64,000 bases of DNA, from positions 186,001-250,000 of the forward strand of contig NZ_SLXN01000005.1 of assembly GCF_004345855.1 (NCBI RefSeq). Reading direction: 5' to 3'. The DNA comes from Sphingomonas sp. BK235. Its GTDB lineage: Bacteria; Pseudomonadota; Alphaproteobacteria; Sphingomonadales; Sphingomonadaceae. Made by a program: the position numbers and the translations under genes. Of this stretch, positions 26,377 through 35,503 are shown one piece after another; the stretch's first letter is position 1, and each line of letters opens with the position of its first letter. The notes under the pieces were generated by a model that made no database searches, was not told the DNA's origin, and worked only from the letters and a program-made list of their open reading frames with translations.

Positions 26377-27855
26377 TCACAATGTCACGCCGCGCTTCCA
26401 GATCGCGATCTCGCGCTCGCCGTTGCGCTCGGCGGCGGTGGGATCGCCCGCGGCGATCGCGAGCAGCCGCGTCAGCAGCGCGTCGGTCGCCTCGGCGAAG
26501 CCCTGCGTCAGCACCGCGCCCGCGTCGAAATCGATCCAGCCCGGCTTGCGCGCCGCCAGCCCGCTGTTCGACGCGATCTTCACCGTGGGCACGGGGAAGC
26601 CGAGCGGGGTGCCGCGCCCGGTGGTGAACAGGATCACCGTCGCTCCCGCCGCCGCCAGCGCGGTGGACGAGACCGCGTCATTGCCCGGTGCCTCCAGCAG
26701 CGTCAGCCCGCGCCCGCGCGCCGCTGCGCCATAGCCGATCACGTCGCTGACCGGGGCACGGCCCGCCTTCTGCACCGCGCCGAGCGATTTCTCCTCCAGC
26801 GTGGTGATCCCGCCCGCGACGTTGCCGGGCGAGGGATTCTCCGACACCGGCTCGCCGTGATCGAGGAAATAGCGTTTGAAGCCGTTGACCAGCCCGGTGA
26901 TGTCCTCGAACACGCGCCGGTCGGCGGCGCGGTCCATCAGCATCTGCTCGGCGCCGAAGATCTCGGGGATCTCGGTGAAGATCACGCTGCCGCCCGCCGC
27001 CACCACGCGGTCGCTGATCCGGCCCACCAGCGGGTTGGCGGTGAGCCCCGACAGGCCGTCGGATCCGCCGCACTTAACCCCCAGCACCAGCTCGTCGAGC
27101 GCGCAGGGCACGCGCGGCGCGCGCGCCCGCTCGGCCAGGTCGGCGACGATCGCGACGCCCTCGGCGACCTCGTCCGCGCTCGACTGCGCGGTCAGCGCGC
27201 GGACGCGGTCGCGCGCGGCGGCCGGGATCGCCTCGATCAGCGCGGCGACCTGATTCTCCTCGCAGCCGAGCCCGACGATCAGCACGCCGCCCGCGTTGGG
27301 ATGCGCCGCCAGCGCGGCGAGGATCGCGCGCGTCCCGCCCAGATCCTGCCCGAGCTGCGAACAGCCGTGCGGGTGGGTGAAGGCGTGGACGCCATCGACC
27401 GCATCGCCGACCAGCGCCGCGGCGCGCGCCGCGATCCGCTCGGCGGTACGCGCGACGCAGCCGACCGTCGGCAGCACCCAGATCTCGTTGCGCGTCGCCA
27501 CGCGTCCGTCGGCACGGCGATAGCCGAGGAAGGAGGCGGCGGGGGCGCGCTCCAGCGTCGCGGCGGGGGCGGGCGCGTAGCGATAGTCGAGCGTGGCGTC
27601 GAGCGCGGTGGCGAGATTGTGCGCGTGGACATGCTCGCCCGGGCGGATCGCGGCGGTGGCATGGCCGATCGGATAGCCGTATTTGATCACCGCCTCGCCC
27701 GGCGCGAGCGCGGTCACCGCGACCTTGTGCCCGCGCGCGACGTCCTGCGCGAGCGTCACGACCGCGTCGCCCAGCGTCACCGCCTCGCCCGCGTGCGCGT
27801 CGTCGATCAGGGTGGCGACGCTGTCGCCGGGCGCGATCTTGAGGGCGCTGGCCAT
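26377..27855 (-). CDS. uxaA: UxaA-family altronate dehydratase
   Basis: 492 residues. UxaA dehydrates D-altronate to 2-keto-3-deoxygluconate in galacturonate catabolism. An N-terminal SAF domain (about 1-90, with HKVAVTALAPGEAVIKYGYP and GEHVHAHNL) is joined to the large C-terminal domain with TVGCVARTAERIA, THPHGCSQLGQDLGGTRAIL, LGVKCGGSDGLSGLTANPL and GRGTPLGFPVPTVKIASN. The related galactarate dehydratase has a similar plan, so altronate is the best but not the only substrate. The ATG at 27855 has GGAGGT. It is divergent from the LacI gene with two operators between. The enzymes UxaC and UxaB are not in the window. Confidence 0.88.
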   Translation of the reverse strand: MASALKIAPGDSVATLIDDAHAGEAVTLGDAVVTLAQDVARGHKVAVTALAPGEAVIKYGYPIGHATAAIRPGEHVHAHNLATALDATLDYRYAPAPAATLERAPAASFLGYRRADGRVATRNEIWVLPTVGCVARTAERIAARAAALVGDAVDGVHAFTHPHGCSQLGQDLGGTRAILAALAAHPNAGGVLIVGLGCEENQVAALIEAIPAAARDRVRALTAQSSADEVAEGVAIVADLAERARAPRVPCALDELVLGVKCGGSDGLSGLTANPLVGRISDRVVAAGGSVIFTEIPEIFGAEQMLMDRAADRRVFEDITGLVNGFKRYFLDHGEPVSENPSPGNVAGGITTLEEKSLGAVQKAGRAPVSDVIGYGAAARGRGLTLLEAPGNDAVSSTALAAAGATVILFTTGRGTPLGFPVPTVKIASNSGLAARKPGWIDFDAGAVLTQGFAEATDALLTRLLAIAAGDPTAAERNGEREIAIWKRGVTL

Positions 27856-27874
27856 GTCACCTCCGGGCTCGTGC

Positions 27875-27889
27875 TGGGAACCGGTGGCA
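27875..27889 (-). promoter_or_regulatory. LacI-type operator, site B (uxaA/lacI interval)
   Basis: Minus strand TGCCACCGGTTCCCA, 13 of 15 to the consensus. Its centre is 20 bases, two helical turns, from site C, so two repressor dimers could bind on one face between uxaA and the regulator gene. Confidence 0.65.
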
Positions 27890-27894
27890 GCCAC

Positions 27895-27909
27895 GGCGAA
27901 CCGGTGACA
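27895..27909 (-). promoter_or_regulatory. LacI-type operator, site C (uxaA/lacI interval)
   Basis: Minus strand TGTCACCGGTTCGCC, 11 of 15 to the consensus and the weakest of the six. It is paired with site B. Confidence 0.55.
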
Positions 27910-27962
27910 TTCCCGGTAGCGCAAGGCTGGCCGCGGCGCCAGTGCGGCTCTACACGAGGGTG

Positions 27963-28988
27963 ATGCAGAAGACCGGGCAACCGACGATCAACGACGTGGC
28001 ACGGATCGCGGGCGTGTCGAAGAAGACCGTCAGCCGCGTCATCAACCGCTCGCCGCTGCTCAACGAGGAGACCCGCCGCCGCGTCGAGGAGGTGGTGGCG
28101 GACCTGGGCTATATCCCCAACCCGCAGGCGCGCGCGCTGGCGCTGCGGCGCAATTTCCTGGTCGGCCTGGTGCATGACAATCCCAACGCGCAGACGGTCA
28201 TGAACGTCCAGCAGGGGATGCTGGAGGCGCTCCACGGCACCGAGTTCGAGATGGTGGTGCGCCCGCTCGACCGCGGGTCGGCGACGATGCTCGACGACCT
28301 GCGCCACTTCCTCGAGCGCCAGCGCCTGTTCGGCGTGCTGCTGATGCCGCCGATCAGCGAGAACGACAGCGTCGCCGCGCTGTGCGACGACATCGGCTGC
28401 CGCTACGTGCGGATGGGCTCGGCCGCGCTCGACGACGCGCAGCATATGGTCGCCTCCAACGATCGCGAGGCGGTGCGCGGCGCGACCGGCTATCTGATCG
28501 AGCAGGGGCATCGCCGCATCGGGCTGGTCGGCGGCCCGCACGGCTTCCGCTCGGCGCGCGAGCGGCGGCTCGGCTTCGAGGAAGCGCTGGCCGCGGCGGG
28601 GATCGCGCTGCCGCGCTCGATGATCGCGGACGGCAATTACACGTTCGACTCGGGGCTGGTCGCGGCCGAGCGGCTGCTCGACCTGGTGCCGCGGCCGACC
28701 GCGATCTTCTCCTCCAACGACGAGATGGCCGCGGGCGTGATCCACGCCGCGCGCCAGCGCGGGCTGGAGATACCGCGCGACCTGTCGATCATCGGCTTCG
28801 ACGACACGCCGATCGCCGCGCATGTCTGGCCGCCGCTCACCACGGTGCGCTGGCCGATCGCCTCGATGGCGCGGTCGGCCGCGCTCAAGCTGATCGCGGG
28901 CGTGGAGGAGGAGGCGGTGGTGGAGGAGCCCTCCTTGTTCCTCTCGACGCTGATCCGCCGCGGCTCGGTCGCGCCGCCGCGCGACTGA
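27963..28988 (+). CDS. LacI-family transcriptional regulator of the uronate locus
   Basis: 341 residues. The N-terminal helix-turn-helix TINDVARIAGVSKKTVSRVI and hinge helix region NPQARALALRR are typical LacI, followed by a periplasmic-binding-protein-like effector domain (FSSNDEMAAGV, IIGFDDTPIAAHVWPPLTTV). It is divergent from uxaA across two operator-like sites and precedes kduI. It is therefore the obvious candidate to bind the six CCGGT-centred sites of the locus. The likely inducer is a uronate-derived keto acid, by analogy with other uronate LacI regulators. Start ATG 27963; GTG 27942 or 27960 are possible. Confidence 0.9.
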   Translation: MQKTGQPTINDVARIAGVSKKTVSRVINRSPLLNEETRRRVEEVVADLGYIPNPQARALALRRNFLVGLVHDNPNAQTVMNVQQGMLEALHGTEFEMVVRPLDRGSATMLDDLRHFLERQRLFGVLLMPPISENDSVAALCDDIGCRYVRMGSAALDDAQHMVASNDREAVRGATGYLIEQGHRRIGLVGGPHGFRSARERRLGFEEALAAAGIALPRSMIADGNYTFDSGLVAAERLLDLVPRPTAIFSSNDEMAAGVIHAARQRGLEIPRDLSIIGFDDTPIAAHVWPPLTTVRWPIASMARSAALKLIAGVEEEAVVEEPSLFLSTLIRRGSVAPPRD

Positions 28989-29007
28989 GCAGGGTTGCGC
29001 GTCGGTC

Positions 29008-29022
29008 TGACACCGGTTACCA
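29008..29022 (+). promoter_or_regulatory. LacI-type operator, site D (kduI operon)
   Basis: TGACACCGGTTACCA, one of the two copies that define the consensus. It lies 120 bases before the kduI start and 20 bases after the regulator stop. Confidence 0.75.
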
Positions 29023-29141
29023 ATCCGGCGAGGCGCGACATGCGCGGGGAGAGGTGGCGGCGGCGCGCGGGTGCGTCTTGCCGCGGCATCGGCTAGCCCA
29101 GCCCCGCGCGTGCGCCGCGCGCTACGCCACGGGAGCCCAGC

Positions 29142-29984
29142 ATGTACGATCGCACCTATTACGCCACCCACCCCGACATGATGGCGTGCGTGTCGAACGA
29201 GGAGTTGCGCGACCGCTATCTCGTCTCGGGCTTGTTCCGGGCGGGCGAGTGCGTGCTCAACTATACCCATGCCGACCGGTTCGTGATCGGCGGAGTCGCG
29301 GTGGCGGGCGACGACGTGGTGCTGCCCGCGCAGCAGGAGCCCGCCGCCGCGGCGGGTCATCCGTTCCTTGAGCGGCGCGAGTTGGCGATCGTCAACGTCG
29401 GCGCGGTCGCGGGGGCGGTCACCGTCGACGGCGAGCGTTTCGAGCTGGGCAACAAGGATTGCCTGTACGTCACGATGGGCGCGCGCGACGTCGTCTTCTC
29501 GGGCGAGGGGGCGCGCTTCTATCTCGCCTCCTGCCCGGCGCATCGCGCCTTCGCGACGCGCAAGCTGGGGATCGCCGATGCCAATGCGCTGGAGCGCGGC
29601 AGCCTCGCCGAGTCGAACGAGCGCACGATCTTCCAGCTCGTCATCCCCGGCGTGTGCGACAGCGCGCAGCTGGTGATGGGGCTGACGGTGCTCAAGCCGG
29701 GCAGCGTGTGGAACACGATGCCGCCGCACGTCCACGAGCGCCGCAGCGAGATCTATTTCTACTTCGAGCTCGACGATCTCGCGACCGACCGCGTCATGCA
29801 CTTCATGGGCGAGGGCGCCGCGACCCGCCACATCGTGATGCAGAACGAGGAAGCGGTGATCTCGCCGCCCTGGTCGATCCACATGGGGGCGGGCACCAAG
29901 AGCTACGCCTTCATCTGGGCGATGGCGGGCGAGAACCAGGATTACACCGACATGACCGTCCTCGACATCTGCCAGCTGGCGTGA
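29142..29984 (+). CDS. kduI: 5-dehydro-4-deoxy-D-glucuronate isomerase
   Basis: 280 residues. KduI converts the 5-keto-4-deoxyuronate formed from unsaturated uronates to 2,5-diketo-3-deoxygluconate. The cupin-type zinc site is visible in [19 protein letters not shown], and [22 protein letters not shown] and [19 protein letters not shown] are typical. It heads a tightly packed operon with kduD and a carboxylesterase. Its presence says that a lyase making unsaturated uronates acts on the polymer, although no recognisable pectate lyase lies in the window. Confidence 0.95.
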   Translation: MYDRTYYATHPDMMACVSNEELRDRYLVSGLFRAGECVLNYTHADRFVIGGVAVAGDDVVLPAQQEPAAAAGHPFLERRELAIVNVGAVAGAVTVDGERFELGNKDCLYVTMGARDVVFSGEGARFYLASCPAHRAFATRKLGIADANALERGSLAESNERTIFQLVIPGVCDSAQLVMGLTVLKPGSVWNTMPPHVHERRSEIYFYFELDDLATDRVMHFMGEGAATRHIVMQNEEAVISPPWSIHMGAGTKSYAFIWAMAGENQDYTDMTVLDICQLA

Positions 29985-29992
29985 GCGCGACC

Positions 29993-30748
29993 ATGACGCA
30001 CCCCTTCGACCTCACCGGGCGCGTCGCGCTGGTCACCGGCGCCAACACCGGGATCGGTCAGGCGATCGCGCTGGCCCTGGCGCGCGCGGGCGCGGACGTC
30101 GCCTGCGCGGGGCGCACCCCCGCGGAGGAGACCGAGGCGCTGGTTCGCGCCGCGGGGCGCCGCGCCGCGCTGATCGCCGCCGACCTGTCGACGATCGAGC
30201 CGGTCGCGCGCGTCGTCGACGAGACCGTCGCGGCGCTGGGCGGGCTCGACATCCTCGTCAACAACGCCGGGATCATCCGGCGCGCCGACGCGGTCGACTT
30301 CACCGAGGCCGATTGGGACGCGGTGATCGACACCAACCTGAAGAGCGTGTTCTTCCTCAGCCAGGCGGCGGGGCGTCACATGATCGCGCAGCGGCGCGGC
30401 CGGATCATCAACATCGCCTCGATGCTGACCTTCCAGGGCGGGATCCGCGTGCCGAGCTACACCGCGTCCAAGTCGGGGGTGGGCGGGCTGACCAAGCTGC
30501 TCGCCAACGAATGGGCGCGCCACGGCGTCACCGTGAACGCGATCGCGCCGGGCTATATCGCCACCAACAACACCGCCGCGCTCCAGGCGGACGCCACGCG
30601 CAACGCCGCGATCCTCGACCGCATCCCCGCCGGGCGCTGGGGCGATCCCGCCGATCTGGGCGGGGCGGCGGTGTTCCTCGCCTCCGACGCGGCCGCCTAT
30701 GTCCAGGGGCATGTCCTCGCGGTGGACGGCGGGTGGCTGGCGCGGTGA
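29993..30748 (+). CDS. kduD: 2-deoxy-D-gluconate 3-dehydrogenase-like short-chain dehydrogenase
   Basis: 251 residues (255 if the GTG at 29981, which overlaps the kduI stop, is used). KduD reduces the KduI product to 2-keto-3-deoxygluconate with NAD(P)H. It shows the classical SDR set: TGANTGIGQAIA nucleotide loop, NNAG, the Ser in NIASMLTFQGG, the YTASK catalytic Tyr-Lys, and a C-terminal VQGHVLAVDGGWLAR. Position directly after kduI makes the KduD assignment strong. Next gene overlaps by four bases. Confidence 0.93.
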   Translation: MTHPFDLTGRVALVTGANTGIGQAIALALARAGADVACAGRTPAEETEALVRAAGRRAALIAADLSTIEPVARVVDETVAALGGLDILVNNAGIIRRADAVDFTEADWDAVIDTNLKSVFFLSQAAGRHMIAQRRGRIINIASMLTFQGGIRVPSYTASKSGVGGLTKLLANEWARHGVTVNAIAPGYIATNNTAALQADATRNAAILDRIPAGRWGDPADLGGAAVFLASDAAAYVQGHVLAVDGGWLAR

Positions 30749-32292
30749 GCGGCTGGACGCGGCGCGGCGCGATCGGCGCCGGCGCCGCGCTGCTGCTGGG
30801 GACGCGCGCGGGCGCGGCCGATCGCGCGGTGCGCACCGCCTCGGGCGACCTGACCGGCACGCGCGAGCGCGGGGTGCGCGTGTTCCGCGGCATCCGCTAC
30901 GGGATCGCGCCGCGGTTCCGCGCGCCGCGCGCTTACGCCGCGCACGGCGAGCCGCGGGCGGCCGATAGGTTCGGCCCGGTCTGCCCGCAACGCGGACCTT
31001 ATGGTCCGCAGGACGAGCAATGCCTGTACCTCAACGTCTGGACCGCGGAGGCCGACGCGCGCGCGCGGCGCCCCGTGATGGTCTACATCCACGGCGGCGC
31101 CTATTCGAACGGCAGCGTCACCGACCCGCTCAACGACGGCGCGGCGCTGGCGGCGCGCGGCGATGTGGTGGTGGTCACGGTCAATCATCGGCTCAACGCA
31201 CTCGGCTATCTGTATCTCGCCCGGTTCGACCCGCGGTTCGCGGACAGTGGCAATCTCGGCCAGCTCGACCTGATCCTCGCGCTGCGCTGGGTGCGCGATC
31301 ATATCGCCGGCTTCGGCGGCGACCCGGCGCGCGTGATGGTCTTCGGCCAGTCGGGCGGGGGCGCCAAGATCGCGACGCTGATGGGGATGGAGGCCGCGCA
31401 CGGCCTGTTCCAGCGCGCCGCGACGATGAGCGGGCAGCAGGTGACCGCCTCGGGGCCGCTCCACGCCACCGAGCGCGCGCGCGCCTATCTGGCGGCGCTG
31501 CGCGTCGACGAATGCGACCTCGCGCCGCTGCTCGCGCTGCCGGCGGCGCGGCTGGTGGAGGCGCTCGACACGCGCGACCCGATCCTGGGGGGCGGCCTCT
31601 ATTTCGGGCCGGTGCTCGACATGCGCTGGCTGTCGCGCCACCCCTTCTGGCCCGACGCGCACCCGCTGGGCCGCGCGGTGCCGATGATCCTGGGCAACAC
31701 GCGCGACGAGACGCGTGCGTTCATCGCGCCCGACTCGCCGACGTTGCGCGGGCTGACCTGGGACAATCTGGCGGCGCGCCTCGCCACCGAGCTCAAGATC
31801 GACATCCTGCCCGAATGGGTGGTGGCGCAGTATCGCGCGCGCTTCCCGGCTTCCACGCCGCTCGACGTCTTCTACGACGCCACCACCGCGGGGCGGAGCT
31901 GGCGCGGGCAGGTGATCGAGGCCGAGGCGCGCGCCGCCGCGGGGGTGCCGGCCTACGTCTATCAGCTCGATTTCGCCTCGCGCACCGATCCCCGCCGCGG
32001 CGCCTTCCACACGATGGACATCCCGCTGGTGTTCGGCACGCTCGACGCCGCCGGGTCGCAGACCGGGACCGGCGCGGACGCACGCGCCGCGAGCGCCACG
32101 CTCCAGAACGCCTTCGCCGCCTTCGCCGCGTCGGGGCGACCCGATCATCGCGGGGCGCCCGACTGGCCGCGTTATACGCTGGAGCGGCGCGCGACGCTGA
32201 TCGTCGATGCGCGATCGCGGGTGGAGGACGACCCGCGCCGCTGGCAGCGCGAGCTGTTCGCGCGCGTGCCCTATATCCAGCCGGGCAGCTGA
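30745..32292 (+). CDS. Type B carboxylesterase, exported
   Basis: 515 residues, GTG start overlapping the kduD stop (GTGA). A twin-arginine-like signal (TRRGAIGAGAALLLGTRAGA) leads to a carboxylesterase/lipase type B fold. The oxyanion strand is VMVYIHGGAYSNGS, the nucleophile elbow is VFGQSGGGAKIATLMG, EDQCLYLN-like DEQCLYLNVW comes earlier, and the catalytic His lies in the FHTMDIPLVFGTLD region. Co-transcription with kduID suggests it removes acetyl, methyl or feruloyl esters from the uronate polymer in the periplasm; the actual ester is unknown. Confidence 0.88.
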   Translation: MSGWTRRGAIGAGAALLLGTRAGAADRAVRTASGDLTGTRERGVRVFRGIRYGIAPRFRAPRAYAAHGEPRAADRFGPVCPQRGPYGPQDEQCLYLNVWTAEADARARRPVMVYIHGGAYSNGSVTDPLNDGAALAARGDVVVVTVNHRLNALGYLYLARFDPRFADSGNLGQLDLILALRWVRDHIAGFGGDPARVMVFGQSGGGAKIATLMGMEAAHGLFQRAATMSGQQVTASGPLHATERARAYLAALRVDECDLAPLLALPAARLVEALDTRDPILGGGLYFGPVLDMRWLSRHPFWPDAHPLGRAVPMILGNTRDETRAFIAPDSPTLRGLTWDNLAARLATELKIDILPEWVVAQYRARFPASTPLDVFYDATTAGRSWRGQVIEAEARAAAGVPAYVYQLDFASRTDPRRGAFHTMDIPLVFGTLDAAGSQTGTGADARAASATLQNAFAAFAASGRPDHRGAPDWPRYTLERRATLIVDARSRVEDDPRRWQRELFARVPYIQPGS

Positions 32293-32313
32293 TCCTCTCC
32301 GCTCAAAGCGGGT

Positions 32314-32328
32314 TGACACCGGTTACCA
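32314..32328 (+). promoter_or_regulatory. LacI-type operator, site E (TonB receptor operon)
   Basis: TGACACCGGTTACCA, identical to site D. It overlaps a TTGACA word (32313-32318), so repressor and RNA polymerase would compete directly. Confidence 0.72.
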
Positions 32329-32461
32329 CTCTGAACGACAACGTGGCACGGCAGAACCGGGCGACAACCCGGCGCCGCGGGGAGGATCACGGACGCACGC
32401 GCGTGGAGCGTGCGCCAGAGACCTCCTCGGCAGCGATCCGGCGACCGGCGCTCACCCGCGA

Positions 32462-32476
32462 CCGTAACCGGTGTCA
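32462..32476 (-). promoter_or_regulatory. LacI-type operator, site F (TonB receptor operon)
   Basis: Minus strand TGACACCGGTTACGG, 13 of 15. It is 148 bases from site E and 46 bases before the receptor start; the pair would allow repression by looping. Confidence 0.65.
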
Positions 32477-32521
32477 AAACAGCGATCGGGGTAGCGCCCG
32501 GGGCGTGAGGGGAGAGGTGAG

Positions 32522-35494
32522 ATGATCGAGGTAATCGCGATTCGCGAGCGCAGCCGATGGCGGCGCGGCGCCTCGCCGGTGGCGGTGGCGCTCGCGCTGC
32601 TGCTCCCCACGCCGGTGCTGGCGCAGGCGGCGGCCGTCCCCGCGAGCCCGGCCCCCGGCGACCCGACGCATCAGGATCCCTCACCCGCGCAGACCGCGGT
32701 CGCGCCGCAGGACGGCGCGCCCGACCCCGCCGCCACTACTGCGGCGCCGCTGGACGAGGGCGCCGCCTCCGACATCATCGTCACCGGCTTCCGCCGCTCG
32801 CTCGACGCCGCGCTCAACGTCAAGCGCGAGTCGATCGGCGCGGTGGACGCGATCGTCGCCGAGGATATCGCCAAATTCCCCGACCAGAATCTGGCCGAGT
32901 CGCTCCAGCGCATCCCCGGCATCTCGATCCAGCGCGACGCCGGCGAGGGACGCGCGATCACGGTGCGCGGGCTCGGCGCGCAGTTCACGCGCGTCCGCGT
33001 CAACGGCATGGAGACGGTCGCCACCTCCACTGACGGTGCCAGCTCCAACCGCGACCGCGCCTTCGACTTCAACGTCTTCGCGTCCGAGCTGTTCAACTCG
33101 ATCGTGGTCCACAAGACCGCGGAGGCGTCGCTCGACGAGGGATCGCTCGGCGCGGTGGTGGATCTCAACACCGGCAACCCGTTGGGCGGCAAGGCGGGGG
33201 TGACGCTCGTCGGCTCGGTACAGGGCAGCTACAACGATCTGTCGGAGAAGCTGCGTCCGCGCGTCGCTGGGCTGCTGTCGTGGAAGAACGAGGCGGGGAC
33301 GTTCGGCGCCGCGGTCTCGGCGGCGTACAGCAAGACCAACATCCTCGAGCTCGGCAACAACACGGTGCGCTGGGCGCAGGCGCGCTTCGACTCGGTCGAC
33401 GGCACGCCGTGCTTCTACAACAGCGCCACCGGCACCACCCCGGTGCGCAACAGCGGCGGCACCTATCGTCCCAGCGCGGCGTGCGACCAGGCCGCGCTCG
33501 CCTTCCACCCGCGTATCCCGCGCTACGGCGAGGTGCTGCACGACCGCGAGCGGCTCGGCGTCACCGGCAGCGTCCAGTTCGCGCCGAGCGAGGCGACCAA
33601 GATCTCGATCGACGGGCTCTACTCGCGCTTCCGCGAGGATCGCGAGGAGAAATGGGGCGAGGTGCTGCTGCGCTCCAACGAACGCTCGATCGACCTGCTC
33701 GGCCCGACCTACGACGATCGCGGCAACATGGTCTCGGCCACGCTCAACGACGCCTGGGTGCGGACCGAACATTATTTCCGCAAGTCGCAGACCGAATTCT
33801 ACCAGATCGGCGGCAGCTGGGACCAGGACATCGGCGACCGCTTCCGCTTCACCGTGCTGGGCGGCATCTCGCAGTCGGACGCGACGATCCCGGTCGAGAC
33901 CACCTTCGTGTTCGACGATCGCACCGCGCAGAACTACAGCTACGATTACACCGACATGCGACGGCCGCAGCTGACGTTCGGCACCAGCGTGACCGATCCG
34001 TCACGCTTCCAGCTCGCCGAGGTGCGTGACCGGCCCTCCACCGTGGTCAACAAGTTCCGCACCGCGCAGCTGCGCACCGAATGGGACGTGACCGACGATT
34101 TCACCGCCAAGGCGGGCGGGGTGTGGCGGCGCTTCTCGTTCGACTCGGTCGCCTATACGCGCGACGCCACCGTCTGCCCGACCCGGACCACCGCGGCGCC
34201 CGACGTGGTGCTGGGCAGCGTCACCTGCTCGCCCTCGTCGCAGGTGTTCGCGCCGGGCGCGGTGTACGGCCTGCCCGCGTTCGATCTCGGCGAGATCTTC
34301 GAGCTCGGCAAGGCGGGGCAGCCCTCGGGCACGACCACCAGCTTCCTGATCCCCAACATCGCCGCGGCGGCAGACTATACCGGCCTGTACGACCGCGCGC
34401 TCGCGCCCGATGTCGGCAATATCCGCAACGTCGTCGAGGAAGTGACCGGCGGCTATCTCGAGTTCGACATCAAGGGCGAGCTGCTCGGGCTGCGCTATGC
34501 CGCCAACGCCGGGATGCGCTTCGTCCATACCGCGCAGACCTCGACCGGGCTCAACAACGGTACCGCGGTGACGGTGCGGCGCGGCTATGACGACTGGCTG
34601 CCCGCGCTCAACGTCGCGCTGTTCCCGACCGAGGAGATCATCCTGCGCGGCGCGGTGTCCAAGGTGATGACGCGCCCGACGCTCGGCAATCTGACCCCCG
34701 GCGGCTCGGTCGACGGCTTCAACTATCGCATCAGCTTCGGCAACCCGCAGCTCGATCCGTTCCGCGCCACCTCCTTCGACCTCGCCGCGGAATGGTATTT
34801 CGCGCCGCAGTCGATCCTGTCGGTGGCGCTGTTCAAGAAGACGGTGGACAGTTTCCCGGTGTCGGTCACCACCTCGGGGACCTATGCCTCGACCGGGCTG
34901 CCGACCGGGATCATCCCGCCGAGCTCGCCCGCCGCCTCCAATCCGGAGGGGCAATTGTGGCAGATCACCTCGGTGGTGAACGGCACCGGCGCCTCGCTCA
35001 AGGGCATGGAGCTGTCGTTCCAGACCGCGCTGCGCTTCCTGCCGGGGTTCCTGCGCAACTTCGGCGTGATCGCCAACGCCACCTTCATCGGGTCCGACGC
35101 GGCCTATACCCAGAGCGGGCCGGCGGTGACGCCCGGCGGCGCGCTCGTCCCGGTGACGCGCACCGAGACGCTCTACGGCCTGTCCAAGCGCGCCTATAAC
35201 GGCACGCTCTATTACGAGGATGCGCGGTTCAGCGCGCGCGGCTCGGTCAGCTATCGCGGCCCGTACATCGATGGCGGCTCCGGCACGGGCAATGTGTTCG
35301 AGGGCTATAATTCCTCGCTCAACGTCGATGCCTCGGTGCGTTACAAGCTGACCCCCAACGTCGAGCTGTCGCTGGAGGGGACCAACCTCACCGACAATTA
35401 CCGCAACCGCTACACCGATTTGGATGCCAACCGGAACTACGAGTATAATCACTTCGGGCGCACCCTGCTGGTCGGCGCGCGCTTCAAGATGTGA
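32522..35494 (+). CDS. TonB-dependent receptor of the sphingomonad/Xanthomonas carbohydrate type
   Basis: 990 residues, ribosome binding site GGGGAGAGG. A signal peptide (VAVALALLLPTPVLAQ) and a Pro/Ala linker precede the TonB-box region SDIIVTGFRRSLDAAL. The plug has KFPDQNLAESLQRIPGISIQ, then TVRGLGAQFTRVRVNGMETV, and a 22-strand barrel ends in GRTLLVGARFKM. This matches the TonB-Xanth-Caul group, which import oligosaccharides. Two LacI-type operators upstream and an esterase and GH43 downstream point to oligosaccharides of a uronate-containing polymer. Missing the C-terminal Phe usual for barrel insertion; it ends in Met. Confidence 0.93.
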   Translation: MIEVIAIRERSRWRRGASPVAVALALLLPTPVLAQAAAVPASPAPGDPTHQDPSPAQTAVAPQDGAPDPAATTAAPLDEGAASDIIVTGFRRSLDAALNVKRESIGAVDAIVAEDIAKFPDQNLAESLQRIPGISIQRDAGEGRAITVRGLGAQFTRVRVNGMETVATSTDGASSNRDRAFDFNVFASELFNSIVVHKTAEASLDEGSLGAVVDLNTGNPLGGKAGVTLVGSVQGSYNDLSEKLRPRVAGLLSWKNEAGTFGAAVSAAYSKTNILELGNNTVRWAQARFDSVDGTPCFYNSATGTTPVRNSGGTYRPSAACDQAALAFHPRIPRYGEVLHDRERLGVTGSVQFAPSEATKISIDGLYSRFREDREEKWGEVLLRSNERSIDLLGPTYDDRGNMVSATLNDAWVRTEHYFRKSQTEFYQIGGSWDQDIGDRFRFTVLGGISQSDATIPVETTFVFDDRTAQNYSYDYTDMRRPQLTFGTSVTDPSRFQLAEVRDRPSTVVNKFRTAQLRTEWDVTDDFTAKAGGVWRRFSFDSVAYTRDATVCPTRTTAAPDVVLGSVTCSPSSQVFAPGAVYGLPAFDLGEIFELGKAGQPSGTTTSFLIPNIAAAADYTGLYDRALAPDVGNIRNVVEEVTGGYLEFDIKGELLGLRYAANAGMRFVHTAQTSTGLNNGTAVTVRRGYDDWLPALNVALFPTEEIILRGAVSKVMTRPTLGNLTPGGSVDGFNYRISFGNPQLDPFRATSFDLAAEWYFAPQSILSVALFKKTVDSFPVSVTTSGTYASTGLPTGIIPPSSPAASNPEGQLWQITSVVNGTGASLKGMELSFQTALRFLPGFLRNFGVIANATFIGSDAAYTQSGPAVTPGGALVPVTRTETLYGLSKRAYNGTLYYEDARFSARGSVSYRGPYIDGGSGTGNVFEGYNSSLNVDASVRYKLTPNVELSLEGTNLTDNYRNRYTDLDANRNYEYNHFGRTLLVGARFKM

Positions 35495-35503
35495 GGGGAA
35501 GGG

